Shown: positions 54,974 through 63,787 of the stretch, piece by piece
Layout of the letters: each line of letters opens with the position of its first letter
How positions within the stretch are numbered: the stretch's first letter is position 1
NCBI RefSeq assembly: GCF_013359815.1
Contig: NZ_JABMCF010000035.1
Span: 310,001-374,000 of the forward strand
Direction: 5' to 3'
DNA length: 64,000 bases
Source: Curtobacterium flaccumfaciens
Lineage (GTDB): Bacteria; Actinomycetota; Actinomycetes; Actinomycetales; Microbacteriaceae
Program-made: the position numbers and the translations under genes
Notes under the pieces: model-generated
Told to the model about the DNA's origin: nothing
The model's database searches: none
Seen by the model: only the letters and a program-made list of their open reading frames with translations

Positions 54974-56209
54974 ATGCAACGACGACGCACCGCCGGGCTG
55001 GCGGCAGCAGCAGCTGCCGTGCTCGTGCTCACCGGCTGTTCCGCTGGCAGCAACGCCAGCGACGGTCAGTCCGAGGACTCCCTCACCTGGGCCATGTGGA
55101 TCGCCGGGAAGGAGGACAAGGCCGCGTGGCAGAAGGTCGCCGACACCGTCAAGACCGACGACGACGTGGACGTGTCGATCCAGGGCTCCCCGTTCAACGA
55201 CTACTGGACGAAGCTCCGCACGCAGCTGTCGACCGGCACCGCCCCGTGCATCGTGAGCATCCAGTCGCTCCGCGCCGCGAACTACACGGACGTGCTCGTG
55301 CCGATCGACGACATGGCGAAGCAGGCCGACCTCGACCTGAGCGAGTACGACCAGACCGGGCTCGACGGCATGAAGGTCGACGGCAAGCTCTACGGGCTGC
55401 CGTACGACACCGGCCCCATGGTCATGTTCTACAACAAGGACATCTTCGACAAGGCGGGCGTCCCCGAGCCGAAGCCGGGCTGGACGGTCGACGAGTTCGA
55501 GGACGCCGCGAAGCAACTCAAGGCCGCCGGCACACCGATCTGGGGCACGAGCGTCGAGGACATCCCCCTCGAGTCGATGATCCTCGGCTACAACGGCGGT
55601 CGGGTCATCGGGGCCGACGGCACGCTCGACGCCTCGAACACGGAGTTCGCCGAGGGGCTCGACTGGATCGGCGGTCTGGTGAAGGACGGCTACGCCACAC
55701 AGGCGAGCACCGACGGTTCCACCGACGACAACGCGTTCGTGTCCGGTGACGTCGCCATGTACAGCGATGGCCCCTGGTCGATCATCAGCCAGAAGGCCAA
55801 GGTCAAGTTCGACCTCGGCATCACGACGATCCCCTCGGGCACGGACGGCCCCAGCTCGTTCGCCGCCGGGTCGGGCTTCGGCATCTCGAAGCAGTGCAAG
55901 TACCCCGAGCAGGCGTTCAAGGCCATCACCACGATGACGAACGAGGCCACGCTCACCTCCCTCGCCGAGCAGGGTCGCGCCTTCCCGGCACGCACCGCGG
56001 CGCAGCAGGCCTGGTACGACAACGCCGGCATCGACGGGGTCGAGGACGCCCTGAAGACCGGGCTCGAGAACGCCACCCCGTTGCCCGGCAACAAGCAGAG
56101 CGACCAGCTCAACCAGCTCTTCGCGCAGTACGCCCTGCAGGCGGTGAACGGACAGACCTCCGGCAAGGAGACGATGTCGTCCATCGCGAGCCAGCTCGGC
56201 TCGCAGTGA
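54974..56209 (+). CDS. Sugar ABC transporter substrate-binding lipoprotein
   Basis: A 411-residue type-1 binding protein. Lipobox LVLTGC places the acylated Cys near residue 21. The CUT1-type fold has DTGPMVMFYNKDIFDKAG as a recognisable block. Start ATG 54974 follows GTGGAG. Context suggests fucosides or fucose-containing oligosaccharides. A hairpin after its stop probably adjusts the level of the downstream permeases. Confidence 0.9.
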   Translation: MQRRRTAGLAAAAAAVLVLTGCSAGSNASDGQSEDSLTWAMWIAGKEDKAAWQKVADTVKTDDDVDVSIQGSPFNDYWTKLRTQLSTGTAPCIVSIQSLRAANYTDVLVPIDDMAKQADLDLSEYDQTGLDGMKVDGKLYGLPYDTGPMVMFYNKDIFDKAGVPEPKPGWTVDEFEDAAKQLKAAGTPIWGTSVEDIPLESMILGYNGGRVIGADGTLDASNTEFAEGLDWIGGLVKDGYATQASTDGSTDDNAFVSGDVAMYSDGPWSIISQKAKVKFDLGITTIPSGTDGPSSFAAGSGFGISKQCKYPEQAFKAITTMTNEATLTSLAEQGRAFPARTAAQQAWYDNAGIDGVEDALKTGLENATPLPGNKQSDQLNQLFAQYALQAVNGQTSGKETMSSIASQLGSQ

Positions 56210-56231
56210 CGGGCGTCACCCCCTGACGGAC

Positions 56232-56265
56232 GGAAGGCGCGGGTGGACCCCGCCCCGCGCCTCCC
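56232..56265 (+). terminator. Intra-operon hairpin between binding protein and permeases
   Basis: AGGCGCGGG pairs with CCCGCGCCT plus outer G-C pairs (one mismatch). GGAGGC family, weaker than the others. It lies inside the importer operon. Confidence 0.6.
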
Positions 56266-56317
56266 GGCCTGTCCCATCCCCTGACCAGGACCGCGCGAAC
56301 GACGAGGAGGTCGTCGC

Positions 56318-57292
56318 ATGACCACCATCCAGGACCCACCCGCCGAGGCGGCGCTGCCCGCCCCCGCGGTCGCGGTCGCGACCGGCGCAGCTCCGCGCCG
56401 GAAGGACAGCGGCGCCGACGCCGAGCTCGGCCGCCGCTCCTGGTGGGGCGCCGCCTTCGCCGCTCCGCACTCGATCGGCCTCGTCGTGTTCACGGCGTTC
56501 CCGATCCTCGCGTCGCTCGTCGTGAGCTTCATGAACTGGCCGATGCTCGGCGAACGCTCGTGGGCCGGCCTGTCGAACTACGCGCAGCTCTTCTCCGACC
56601 CCATCTTCCGCACCGTGACGCTGAACACCGTGCTGTTCGTCGTGCTCTACGTGCCGCTCAACCTGGTCGTGTCCCTCGGGCTCGCGGCCTGGCTCACGCC
56701 GAAGATCCGCCACCGGCACGTCTTCCGCGTGCTGTTCTTCATCCCGACCATCACGCCGATCGTCGCGAACGTCGTCGTCTGGCGGATGCTGTACCAGCCG
56801 GGCGGTGCCATCGACGCGACGCTGCAGTCGACCGTCGGCGTGAACGCACCGAACTTCCTGGCCGACGACAACTGGGCCATGCTCGCCGTCGTCGCGATGA
56901 GCGTCTGGCAGGGGTTCGGCTACAACATGCTGATCTTCTCGGCAGCGCTCGACTCGGTGCCGGAGAACCAGATCGAGGCTGCGCAGCTCGACGGGGCGAA
57001 CGCCTGGCAGATGTTCTGGCGGATCAAGTTCCCGCTCATCTCGCCGTCGATCTTCTTCGCGACGATGATGACCCTGATCACCTCGTTCCAGGTGTTCGTG
57101 CAGCCGTTCGTCCTGACGAAGGGCGGCCCCGGCACCGCCACCGAGACCCTGGTGCAGTACATCTACAACACGGGGTTCCAGACCCAGCAGCTCGGACTCG
57201 CATCGGCCGGAGCGTGGGTGCTGTTCGTCATCATCCTCGGCATCACGGCCATCCAGTTCCTCGGACAGAAGCGGTGGGTGCACTATGAGTGA
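56318..57292 (+). CDS. Sugar ABC transporter permease 1
   Basis: A 324-residue permease with a 45-residue cytoplasmic head, six helices, and EAA motif in VPENQIEAAQLDGANAWQMF. MalF-like half. GAGGAGG precedes the ATG. It overlaps permease 2 by 8 bases. No ATPase gene follows; a MsmX-type ATPase at the left edge of the window or elsewhere may serve it. Confidence 0.93.
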   Translation: MTTIQDPPAEAALPAPAVAVATGAAPRRKDSGADAELGRRSWWGAAFAAPHSIGLVVFTAFPILASLVVSFMNWPMLGERSWAGLSNYAQLFSDPIFRTVTLNTVLFVVLYVPLNLVVSLGLAAWLTPKIRHRHVFRVLFFIPTITPIVANVVVWRMLYQPGGAIDATLQSTVGVNAPNFLADDNWAMLAVVAMSVWQGFGYNMLIFSAALDSVPENQIEAAQLDGANAWQMFWRIKFPLISPSIFFATMMTLITSFQVFVQPFVLTKGGPGTATETLVQYIYNTGFQTQQLGLASAGAWVLFVIILGITAIQFLGQKRWVHYE

Positions 57293-58175
57293 GCTGACCT
57301 CGTCCAACCGGACGATCAACCCGCGGGCGCTGCCCCGCACGCACCGGCAGACCGGCCGGGTGCGCCACGCGGTGGGCTACGTGCTGCTCTGCCTGGTGGC
57401 CCTGCTGTTCGTCTCGCCGCTCATCTACATGGTGGCGACGAGCCTGAAGCCGTCGGCCGACGTGTTCACGACCCCGCCGACGCTCTGGGGCTCGTCCATC
57501 GAGTGGGGCAACTACGCACAGGCGTTCACGTACCTGCCGTTCGCCCGGTTCATCCTGAACGGCGTCTTCGTCGCCGCGGCCGGCACGGCGATCAACGTCG
57601 CCGTCGCGGTGCTGTCCGGCTACGCGTTCTCACGACTGCGGTGGCGCGGCCGGAACACGGTGTTCGTCCTGTTCCTGGCGACGCTGATGATCCCGCAGGA
57701 CGTCCTCGTCATCCCGATGTACGTGATGATGCAGGGCTTCGGGTGGGTCGACACGTTCCAGGCGCTCATCATCCCGTGGGCGTTCACGGCACTCGGCGCG
57801 TTCCTGGTGCGGCAGTTCTTCCTCACCGTGCCGCAGGAGCTCGACGACGCCGCCCGGGTGGACGGTGCCGGAGCGATCCGGACGTTCTTCTCGGTGATGC
57901 TCCCGCTGGCCCGACCGACGATGGCGGTCCTCGCCGTCTTCTCGTTCATCGCGTACTGGAACTCGTTCCTCTGGCCGCTCGTCATCGTCAACGACGTCGA
58001 GGCCCGTGGCACCATCCCGCTCGGCCTGCAGCAGTTCTTCGGGCAGCAGGGCTCCGAGTGGAACCTCGTGATGGCGGCGTCGGTGATCTCGATGCTGCCC
58101 ACGGTGGTCCTGCTGATCCTGCTCCAGAAGCACCTCGTCAAGGGGATCGTCACCAGCGGTCTCGGCGGCCGGTGA
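57285..58175 (+). CDS. Sugar ABC transporter permease 2
   Basis: A 296-residue MalG-like permease with six helices and EAA motif VPQELDDAARVDGAGAIRTF. It overlaps permease 1 by 8 bases. Functions as the heterodimer partner in the cytoplasmic membrane; typical of CUT1 importers for oligosaccharides. Confidence 0.93.
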   Translation: MSELTSSNRTINPRALPRTHRQTGRVRHAVGYVLLCLVALLFVSPLIYMVATSLKPSADVFTTPPTLWGSSIEWGNYAQAFTYLPFARFILNGVFVAAAGTAINVAVAVLSGYAFSRLRWRGRNTVFVLFLATLMIPQDVLVIPMYVMMQGFGWVDTFQALIIPWAFTALGAFLVRQFFLTVPQELDDAARVDGAGAIRTFFSVMLPLARPTMAVLAVFSFIAYWNSFLWPLVIVNDVEARGTIPLGLQQFFGQQGSEWNLVMAASVISMLPTVVLLILLQKHLVKGIVTSGLGGR

Positions 58176-58225
58176 CACCGCCGACCGGCCCTCTCTCGTC
58201 CTCCACTGAAAGGAACACTGGCCTC

Positions 58226-59551
58226 ATGACCATCACCGCACCTGCCGAGCCGCAGACCGCGACCGACTCCGCGGGGTTCCCCGCGTGGTTCTCCCACGAC
58301 CGGTTCGGCATGTTCATCCACTGGGGGCTGTACGCCCTGCCGGCACGGCACGAGTGGGTGAAGAACCGCGAACGGATCACCGACGAGGACTACCAGAAGT
58401 ACTTCGACCACTTCGACCCGGACCTGTTCGACGCCGCGGACTGGGCACGTCGGGCACGGCAGGCGGGGATGAAGTACGTCGTCCTCACCACGAAGCACCA
58501 CGAGGGCTTCTGCCTGTGGGACACCGCCCTGACCGACTACAAGTCCACGAACACCCCGTTCGGCCGTGACATCGTGCGCGAGTTCGTCGACGCCGTCCGT
58601 GCCGAAGGGCTGCGGGTCGGCTTCTACCACTCGCTCATCGACTGGCACCACCCGGACTTCACCGTCGACGGCGTGCACCCCCGGCGCGACGACTCGCCGG
58701 AGGAGATCGAGGCGTTCAACGAGGGCCGCGACATGTCGCGCTACCGCGAGTACCTCCACGGTCAGGTCGAGGAGCTGCTCACCGACTACGGGCAGATCGA
58801 CTACCTGTTCTACGACTTCTCGTACCGGGACAACGACCACGAGGACATCTGGGGCGGCAAGGGCCGGGACGAGTGGGGGTCCGAGGAGCTCATGGCGCTG
58901 ACGAAGCGGCTGCAGCCCGGCATCATCGTGAACGACCGGCTCGACATCCCCGGTGACCTGGTCACCCCCGAGCAGTACCAGCCCGACAAGCCGATGGAGG
59001 TCGACGGCGTCCCGGTGCCGTGGGAGGCCTGCCAGACGCTGAACGGCTCGTGGGGCTACGACCGCGACAACCTGAACCTGAAGCCGGTCGACCTGCTCGT
59101 CCGCATGCTCGTCGACGGCGTCTCGAACAACGGGAACATGCTGCTCAACATCGGCCCGACCGGTCGCGGTGAGTTCGACGGGGTCTCGCGGCAGACGCTC
59201 GACGGCATCGGGACGTGGATGCACCAGCACGCTCGCTCGGTGTACGGGGCGGGGCCGTCGCGGTTCGTCGCCCCGCGGAACACCGTCTACACGCAGAACG
59301 GCAACCGCCTGTACCTGCACCTGTTCGCGTGGCCGTTCGAGCACGTGCACCTGCCCGACCTCGCCGGCCGGGTGGCGTACGCGCAGCTGCTCAACGACGC
59401 ATCGGAGATCCACTTCCGCGAGATCCCGCCGGGCACCCGGGCGCAGAACACCGGGCTCGGCGGCCAGCCCGCCGGCACGCTCACCCTGACGCTGCCCATC
59501 GTGCGACCCGACGTCGCCGTGCCCGTCGTCGAGCTGTTCCTGCGCGACTGA
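58226..59551 (+). CDS. Alpha-L-fucosidase, GH29
   Basis: A 441-residue GH29 enzyme without signal peptide, so it probably acts in the cytoplasm on imported fucosides. FGMFIHWGLYALPAR is the family head, TTKHHEGFCLWD the fucose-binding loop, D197 in YLFYDFSY the likely nucleophile. No carbohydrate-binding module. SD AAAGGAAC before ATG. The next gene starts in TGATG overlap. Confidence 0.93.
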   Translation: MTITAPAEPQTATDSAGFPAWFSHDRFGMFIHWGLYALPARHEWVKNRERITDEDYQKYFDHFDPDLFDAADWARRARQAGMKYVVLTTKHHEGFCLWDTALTDYKSTNTPFGRDIVREFVDAVRAEGLRVGFYHSLIDWHHPDFTVDGVHPRRDDSPEEIEAFNEGRDMSRYREYLHGQVEELLTDYGQIDYLFYDFSYRDNDHEDIWGGKGRDEWGSEELMALTKRLQPGIIVNDRLDIPGDLVTPEQYQPDKPMEVDGVPVPWEACQTLNGSWGYDRDNLNLKPVDLLVRMLVDGVSNNGNMLLNIGPTGRGEFDGVSRQTLDGIGTWMHQHARSVYGAGPSRFVAPRNTVYTQNGNRLYLHLFAWPFEHVHLPDLAGRVAYAQLLNDASEIHFREIPPGTRAQNTGLGGQPAGTLTLTLPIVRPDVAVPVVELFLRD

Positions 59552-59895
59552 TGCAGCGGATCCTGACGCGGACGCGACTGCGGGCCGGGAACGAGGCGGC
59601 GTACGACGCCGTGCACGCCTCGGTCCCGCCCGCGCTCGCGGCGCGACTGCGCGAGGCCGGCGTGCACGACTGGACGATCTGGCGGGACGGGCTCGACCTG
59701 GTCCACCTGATCGAGGTCGAGGACCACCGGGCGATGCGCCGGGCGCTCGCCGACGACCCGGTCAACGCCGAGTGGCAGGAGACGATCAACCCGCTGCTCG
59801 AGGCGGACGACGACTACTCGGGCGACGACGACGGGGTCCCACGGGTCTGGTCGCTGGCGGACCAGGTGCACCACGCGGACCAGGTGGACCCGTGA
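59551..59895 (+). CDS. L-fucose/L-rhamnose mutarotase family protein
   Basis: A 114-residue RhaM/DUF718-type protein (RTRLRAGNEAAYDAVHASVP, HDWTIWRDGLDLVHLIEVED). It equilibrates sugar anomers, probably feeding beta-L-fucose to the dehydrogenase encoded next. Overlaps the fucosidase stop by one base and the next start by four. The C-terminal 25 residues are an acidic extension. Confidence 0.85.
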   Translation: MQRILTRTRLRAGNEAAYDAVHASVPPALAARLREAGVHDWTIWRDGLDLVHLIEVEDHRAMRRALADDPVNAEWQETINPLLEADDDYSGDDDGVPRVWSLADQVHHADQVDP

Positions 59896-60860
59896 CGGCC
59901 CTCGACCTGGACCTGGACCTCGACCGCGGTCCGTTCTGGTTCGGCGGGGCCGGCATCGGCAACCTGCTCCGTCCGGTGTCCGACGACGACGCCCGCGCTA
60001 CGGTCGACGCCGCGTGGGACGCCGGGGTCCGCGGGTTCGACACCGCCCCGCACTACGGCCTGGGCCTGTCCGAACGGCGGCTCGGGGCGGCGCTCGCCGG
60101 ACGCCCCCGGAGGGAGTTCCTCATGTCGACGAAGGTCGGGCGGGTGCTCGTGCCCGGGCGCGGTGACGGCGACGACCTGGCGTCCGGGGGCTTCGCGGTG
60201 CCGGACGACACCGTGCGGCAGTGGGACCCGTCGCCGTTGGGCGTGCGCCGCTCGCTCGACGAGTCGCTCGGCCGGCTCGGGCTCGACCACGTCGACGTCG
60301 CCTACCTGCACGACCCGGACGTGTACTCACTCACCGACGGTCTGACCCAGGCGCTGCCGACGCTCGCCGAGCTCCGCGACGAGGGCGTCGTGCGGGCGGT
60401 CGGCGTCGGGTCGAACTCCGTCGAGGCGCTGTCGGCGGCCGTCGACACCGGGCTCTGCGACGTCGTCATGCTCGCCGGGCGGTACACCCTGCTCGAGCAA
60501 CCGGCGGCGGCGCTCGTCGACCGGTGTGCGTCGCTGGGCGTCGCGGTCGTGGCGGTCGGGGTCTACAACTCGGGGCTGCTCGGGCAGGAGCGCCCTTCGG
60601 CGGGTGCGACCTACGACTACGCCGAGGCCTCCGCGCAGCTGCTCGCGCGGGCGAATTCCATCGCCGACGTCTGCGAGCGCCACGGGGTCACGCTGCCCGA
60701 GGCCGCGCTGGCGTTCCCGCGTCGGGCCCCGGCGGTCGCGGCGATCGCCCTCGGGGTGCAGTCCGCCGACCAGGTGCGCTCGAACGTCGCCCGGGCCGCC
60801 GCCGTCGTGCCCGAGGCGCTCTGGGACGACCTGCGTGCAGCGGGCCTGCTCGCGATGTGA
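59892..60860 (+). CDS. L-fucose dehydrogenase (aldo/keto reductase family)
   Basis: A 322-residue AKR from GTG at 59892. Catalytic DTAPHYG (Asp, Tyr), STKVGRVL (Lys) and YLHDPD (His). It resembles D-threo-aldose 1-dehydrogenases that oxidise L-fucose to L-fuconolactone, first step of the route. Translationally coupled (GTGA). The operon ends at a strong hairpin. Confidence 0.88.
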   Translation: MTALDLDLDLDRGPFWFGGAGIGNLLRPVSDDDARATVDAAWDAGVRGFDTAPHYGLGLSERRLGAALAGRPRREFLMSTKVGRVLVPGRGDGDDLASGGFAVPDDTVRQWDPSPLGVRRSLDESLGRLGLDHVDVAYLHDPDVYSLTDGLTQALPTLAELRDEGVVRAVGVGSNSVEALSAAVDTGLCDVVMLAGRYTLLEQPAAALVDRCASLGVAVVAVGVYNSGLLGQERPSAGATYDYAEASAQLLARANSIADVCERHGVTLPEAALAFPRRAPAVAAIALGVQSADQVRSNVARAAAVVPEALWDDLRAAGLLAM

Positions 60861-60876
60861 CGCCACGTACGACGAA

Positions 60877-60916
60877 AGTCACCCCGAACCACGCGTCTGC
60901 GTGGTTCGGGGTGACT
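60877..60916. terminator. Bidirectional terminator after the fucose operon
   Basis: AGTCACCCCGAACCACGC pairs perfectly (18 bases) with its complement around GTCT. Convergent with the GlsB gene. Confidence 0.85.
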
Positions 60917-60953
60917 TCGGTGGTGCGCCGGTCGGACCGGCAACACGTGGTGC

Positions 60954-61229
60954 CTAGCGGCGCGAACCGCGGCCGGCGACGCGCGTGTAGATGAACAGCA
61001 CGATGATGGCGCCGATGATCGAGCCGATGATGCCGGCGGGCTGGAAGAAGCCGTCGTTCCCGTCGTGGTTGAAGATCAGGTAGCCGAGGAACCCGCCGAC
61101 GAACGAGCCGACGATGCCCAGGACGATCGTCATGAGGATGCCGATGTTCTGCTTGCCGGGGATGATGAGCCGGGCGAGAGCGCCGGCGATGAGTCCGATG
61201 ATGATCAAGCTGATGATGAGACCGAGCAC
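60954..61229 (-). CDS. GlsB/YeaQ/YmgE family stress membrane protein
   Basis: A 91-residue protein with three hydrophobic segments and Gly-rich turns (LIISLIIIGLIAGALARLI, GQNIGILMTIVLGIVGSFVG-like, GIIGSIIGAIIVLFIYTRV). Family members respond to acid or osmotic stress; mechanism unknown. It is unrelated to the fucose genes by function and interrupts the two arms of that locus. Confidence 0.92.
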   Translation of the reverse strand: MLGLIISLIIIGLIAGALARLIIPGKQNIGILMTIVLGIVGSFVGGFLGYLIFNHDGNDGFFQPAGIIGSIIGAIIVLFIYTRVAGRGSRR

Positions 61230-61325
61230 GGTGTCCTCCTCGTGGGTGCGGTTGCCGCGGCATGGTTGCCGGAGTCAGGGCCGAGGACCGACACAACTCC
61301 GAGGTTCCTGGGAGGATTGTCGGGT

Positions 61326-62003
61326 TCAGTCGAGGGAGCGCCGCAACCAGCGCTCGACACCTTCGACGTGGGACACGACGAGGGCCTGCACGAGCTGCGG
61401 ATCCCGGCGCCGGATGGCGTCGACGATGGCCGCGTGCTCGTCGAGCGTGCGCTGCACCGACCCGTTCTGCGTCAGTCCGCGCCACACCCGCACCCGCACC
61501 GTCTTGCTCGACAGGGCGTCGAGCAGCCCGGACAGGTACTGGTTGCCGCCGATGCCCGCGATGGTCGAGTGGAACAGCAGGTCGTGGGCGACGAGGTCCT
61601 CGACGCCGGTGTCCTCGCCGACGGACTGCATCAGGGTCGCGAGTTCGTCGATCTGCTGCTCCGTGGCACGGGCCGTCGCCAGGACGGCGGACGCCGGTTC
61701 CAGGATGCGGCGCACCTCGAGCAGGTCGACGAGCGACCGGTCGTGGTGCATGTCGACGACGAACGACACCGCCTCGAGCAGGACGCCCGGTTCGAGCGAC
61801 GTCACGTAGGTGCCGTCGCCGCGTCGGACGTCGAGCACGCGGATCAGCTCGAGCGCCTTCACCGCTTCACGGAGGCTGTTGCGGGACAGCCCGAGCGACT
61901 CGCTCAGTTCCTTCTCGGGCGGGAGGCGCTGGCCGGGTTGGAGCTCGCCGCTCACGATCATCTGCTGGATGCGTGCGATCGCATCGTCGGTCAACGACGC
62001 CAC
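61326..62003 (-). CDS. GntR family regulator, FCD type
   Basis: A 225-residue protein. Winged helix LPPEKELSESLGLSRNSLREA; FCD all-helical domain with conserved metal/ligand His and Asp (AHDLLFHSTIAG, VSHVEGVERWL). It probably binds AGACAT-N3-ATGTYT sites before both fucose arms and responds to a pathway acid such as fuconate. It is read toward GlsB. Confidence 0.9.
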   Translation of the reverse strand: MASLTDDAIARIQQMIVSGELQPGQRLPPEKELSESLGLSRNSLREAVKALELIRVLDVRRGDGTYVTSLEPGVLLEAVSFVVDMHHDRSLVDLLEVRRILEPASAVLATARATEQQIDELATLMQSVGEDTGVEDLVAHDLLFHSTIAGIGGNQYLSGLLDALSSKTVRVRVWRGLTQNGSVQRTLDEHAAIVDAIRRRDPQLVQALVVSHVEGVERWLRRSLD

Positions 62004-62103
62004 GTCACCACCTCCTGTGGACCCGGCCGCGTGCGCGACGGGACGTCCCGACGATACCCGGGACGGGCCTCCAGGCCGGTGCGGCGGAGCCGCGGGACGA
62101 CCA

Positions 62104-62889
62104 TCAGGCCGGCCGCAGCCGGAGTGCCTGCATCCCGCCGTCGACCGCCAGCTCGACGCCCGTCGTCGACCGGGCGAGCGGGCTCGTCAGGTAGGCGACC
62201 GCCTCGGCGACCTCCGCCGCCTGCACCAGACGTCCGTGCGGCTGGCGTGCCTCGAGTGCGGCGCGTTCGGCGGCCGGGTCGTCCGCGGACGACAGGAGTC
62301 GCGCGATCCACGGGGTGTCGGCGGTGCCGGGGTTGACGGCGTTGACGCGGATGCCCTCGCGGACGTGGTCGGCGGCCATCGCGCGGGTGAGTGCGGAGAT
62401 CGCCCCCTTCGTGGCGGAGTAGAGCGCCCGCTGGGGCAGCCCGGCGGTGGCCGCGACGGAGCACGTGTTGACGATGCTCGCGCTGTCCGACGCTCGGAGG
62501 TGGGGGAGTGCGGCGCGGGACAGGCGCACGGCGCCGAGCACGTTGACCTCGTACACGCGGCGCCACTCGTCGTCGGTGTTGTCCTCGACCGTCCCCTGGG
62601 CGCCGATGCCGGCGTTGTTCACGAGCACGTCGAGACCGCCGAGCTGGTCGACGGCCGACGCGACGGCGGCACGGACGGACTCGTCGGACGACACGTCGCA
62701 GGTGACGGAGACGAGTCCCTCGGCGGCGGACGGCTGCAGGTCGAGCACGGCGACCGCTGCGCCGCGCTCCTGCAGTGCGGCCGCGATGGCCGCGCCGATG
62801 CCGGAGGCGCCGCCGGTGACGATCGCGCGGAGACCCGCGTGGGTGCCGGGCGTCCCCGTCGTGCCGGTCTGGGCGGTCGTGTCGTCCAT
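62104..62889 (-). CDS. SDR oxidoreductase, probable 2-keto-3-deoxy-L-fuconate dehydrogenase
   Basis: A 261-residue short-chain dehydrogenase. TGGASGIGAA cofactor loop, NNAG, Ser in CSVAATAG and YSATKGAI (Tyr-Lys). NAD is favoured by Asp in VLDLQ. The context of fuconate dehydratase and FAH hydrolase fits oxidation of 2-keto-3-deoxy-L-fuconate to the 2,4-diketo acid. It starts in TGATG overlap with the hydrolase stop. Confidence 0.88.
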   Translation of the reverse strand: MDDTTAQTGTTGTPGTHAGLRAIVTGGASGIGAAIAAALQERGAAVAVLDLQPSAAEGLVSVTCDVSSDESVRAAVASAVDQLGGLDVLVNNAGIGAQGTVEDNTDDEWRRVYEVNVLGAVRLSRAALPHLRASDSASIVNTCSVAATAGLPQRALYSATKGAISALTRAMAADHVREGIRVNAVNPGTADTPWIARLLSSADDPAAERAALEARQPHGRLVQAAEVAEAVAYLTSPLARSTTGVELAVDGGMQALRLRPA

Positions 62890-63737
62890 CAGGCTGCTCC
62901 CACTGTCTGGCGCTGCGAGCCGAGCCCGTCGGCGGTGAGCTCGACCACGTCGCCGGGCTGCAGGTACGGCGCGTGTCCGGCCAGGGCGACCCCGGCCGGG
63001 GTGCCGGTGCTGATGACGTCGCCCGGGTACAGCACCATGAACTGCGACAGGTACCGGACGATCTCGACGGGTCGGAAGATCATGTCGGCGGTGGTGCCGT
63101 CCTGCCGCACCTCGCCGTTGACGGCGAGCCGGAGTGCGAGCGCCGCCGGGTCGACCTGGTCGGGGGTGACCAGCCACGGGCCGAGCGGGTTGAACGTCTC
63201 GCAGGACTTCCCCTTGTCCCACTGCCCGCCGCGCTCGAGCTGGAATGCCCGTTCGGAGACGTCGTTGGCGATGGCGTAGCCGGCGATGCAGGCGCTCGCG
63301 GCCTCGTCGGAGTCGCAGTAGCGGGCGGTCTGCCCGATGACGACGGCGAGTTCGATCTCCCAGTCGGTCTTCTCGCTGCCGCGGGGGATCAGGACCTCGT
63401 CGTCCGGGCCGATCACCGTCATCGGGTCCTTCATGAACACGATCGGCTCGGTCGGGATCTCGGCGCCGGTCTCGGCGGCGTGGTCGCGGTAGTTCAGGCC
63501 GATGCAGACGACCTTGCCGGGACGGGCCACCGGTGCTCCGCGGCGGAGACCCTCGGCGTCGGGCAGCGCTCGGAGGTCTCCGGCGCTCCGCGCGTGCTGG
63601 ACGCGGGCGACCGGGTCGGACGCCAGGAAGGCCCCGCCGATGTCGGTCGTGATCGGGCGGAGGTCGAGGACCTCGCCGTCGGTGTCGACCGCGACGGGGA
63701 TCTCGCCGCCCGCGGGGCCGAGTCGTGCGAACTGCAT
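62889..63737 (-). CDS. FAH family hydrolase, probable 2,4-diketo-3-deoxy-L-fuconate hydrolase
   Basis: A 282-residue fumarylacetoacetate hydrolase fold. CIGLNYRDHAAETG, FMKDP, and metal Glu/Asp in EIELAVVIG and YAIANDVSERAFQ. In the L-fucose route it splits 2,4-diketo-3-deoxy-L-fuconate to pyruvate and L-lactate. SD AGGAA before the ATG. An operator at 63773 lies just upstream of its promoter. Confidence 0.9.
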   Translation of the reverse strand: MQFARLGPAGGEIPVAVDTDGEVLDLRPITTDIGGAFLASDPVARVQHARSAGDLRALPDAEGLRRGAPVARPGKVVCIGLNYRDHAAETGAEIPTEPIVFMKDPMTVIGPDDEVLIPRGSEKTDWEIELAVVIGQTARYCDSDEAASACIAGYAIANDVSERAFQLERGGQWDKGKSCETFNPLGPWLVTPDQVDPAALALRLAVNGEVRQDGTTADMIFRPVEIVRYLSQFMVLYPGDVISTGTPAGVALAGHAPYLQPGDVVELTADGLGSQRQTVGAA

Positions 63738-63772
63738 CGTTCCTCGCTCTCCGGCTGCACCGGCGCAACCAG

Positions 63773-63787
63773 AGACATCCTATGTCT
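63773..63787. promoter_or_regulatory. Operator AGACAT-CCT-ATGTCT before the FAH/SDR arm
   Basis: Perfect 6+3+6 palindrome, 36 bases before the hydrolase start, overlapping the last codons of the amidohydrolase gene. Same as 53530 except arm ends. Confidence 0.7.
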
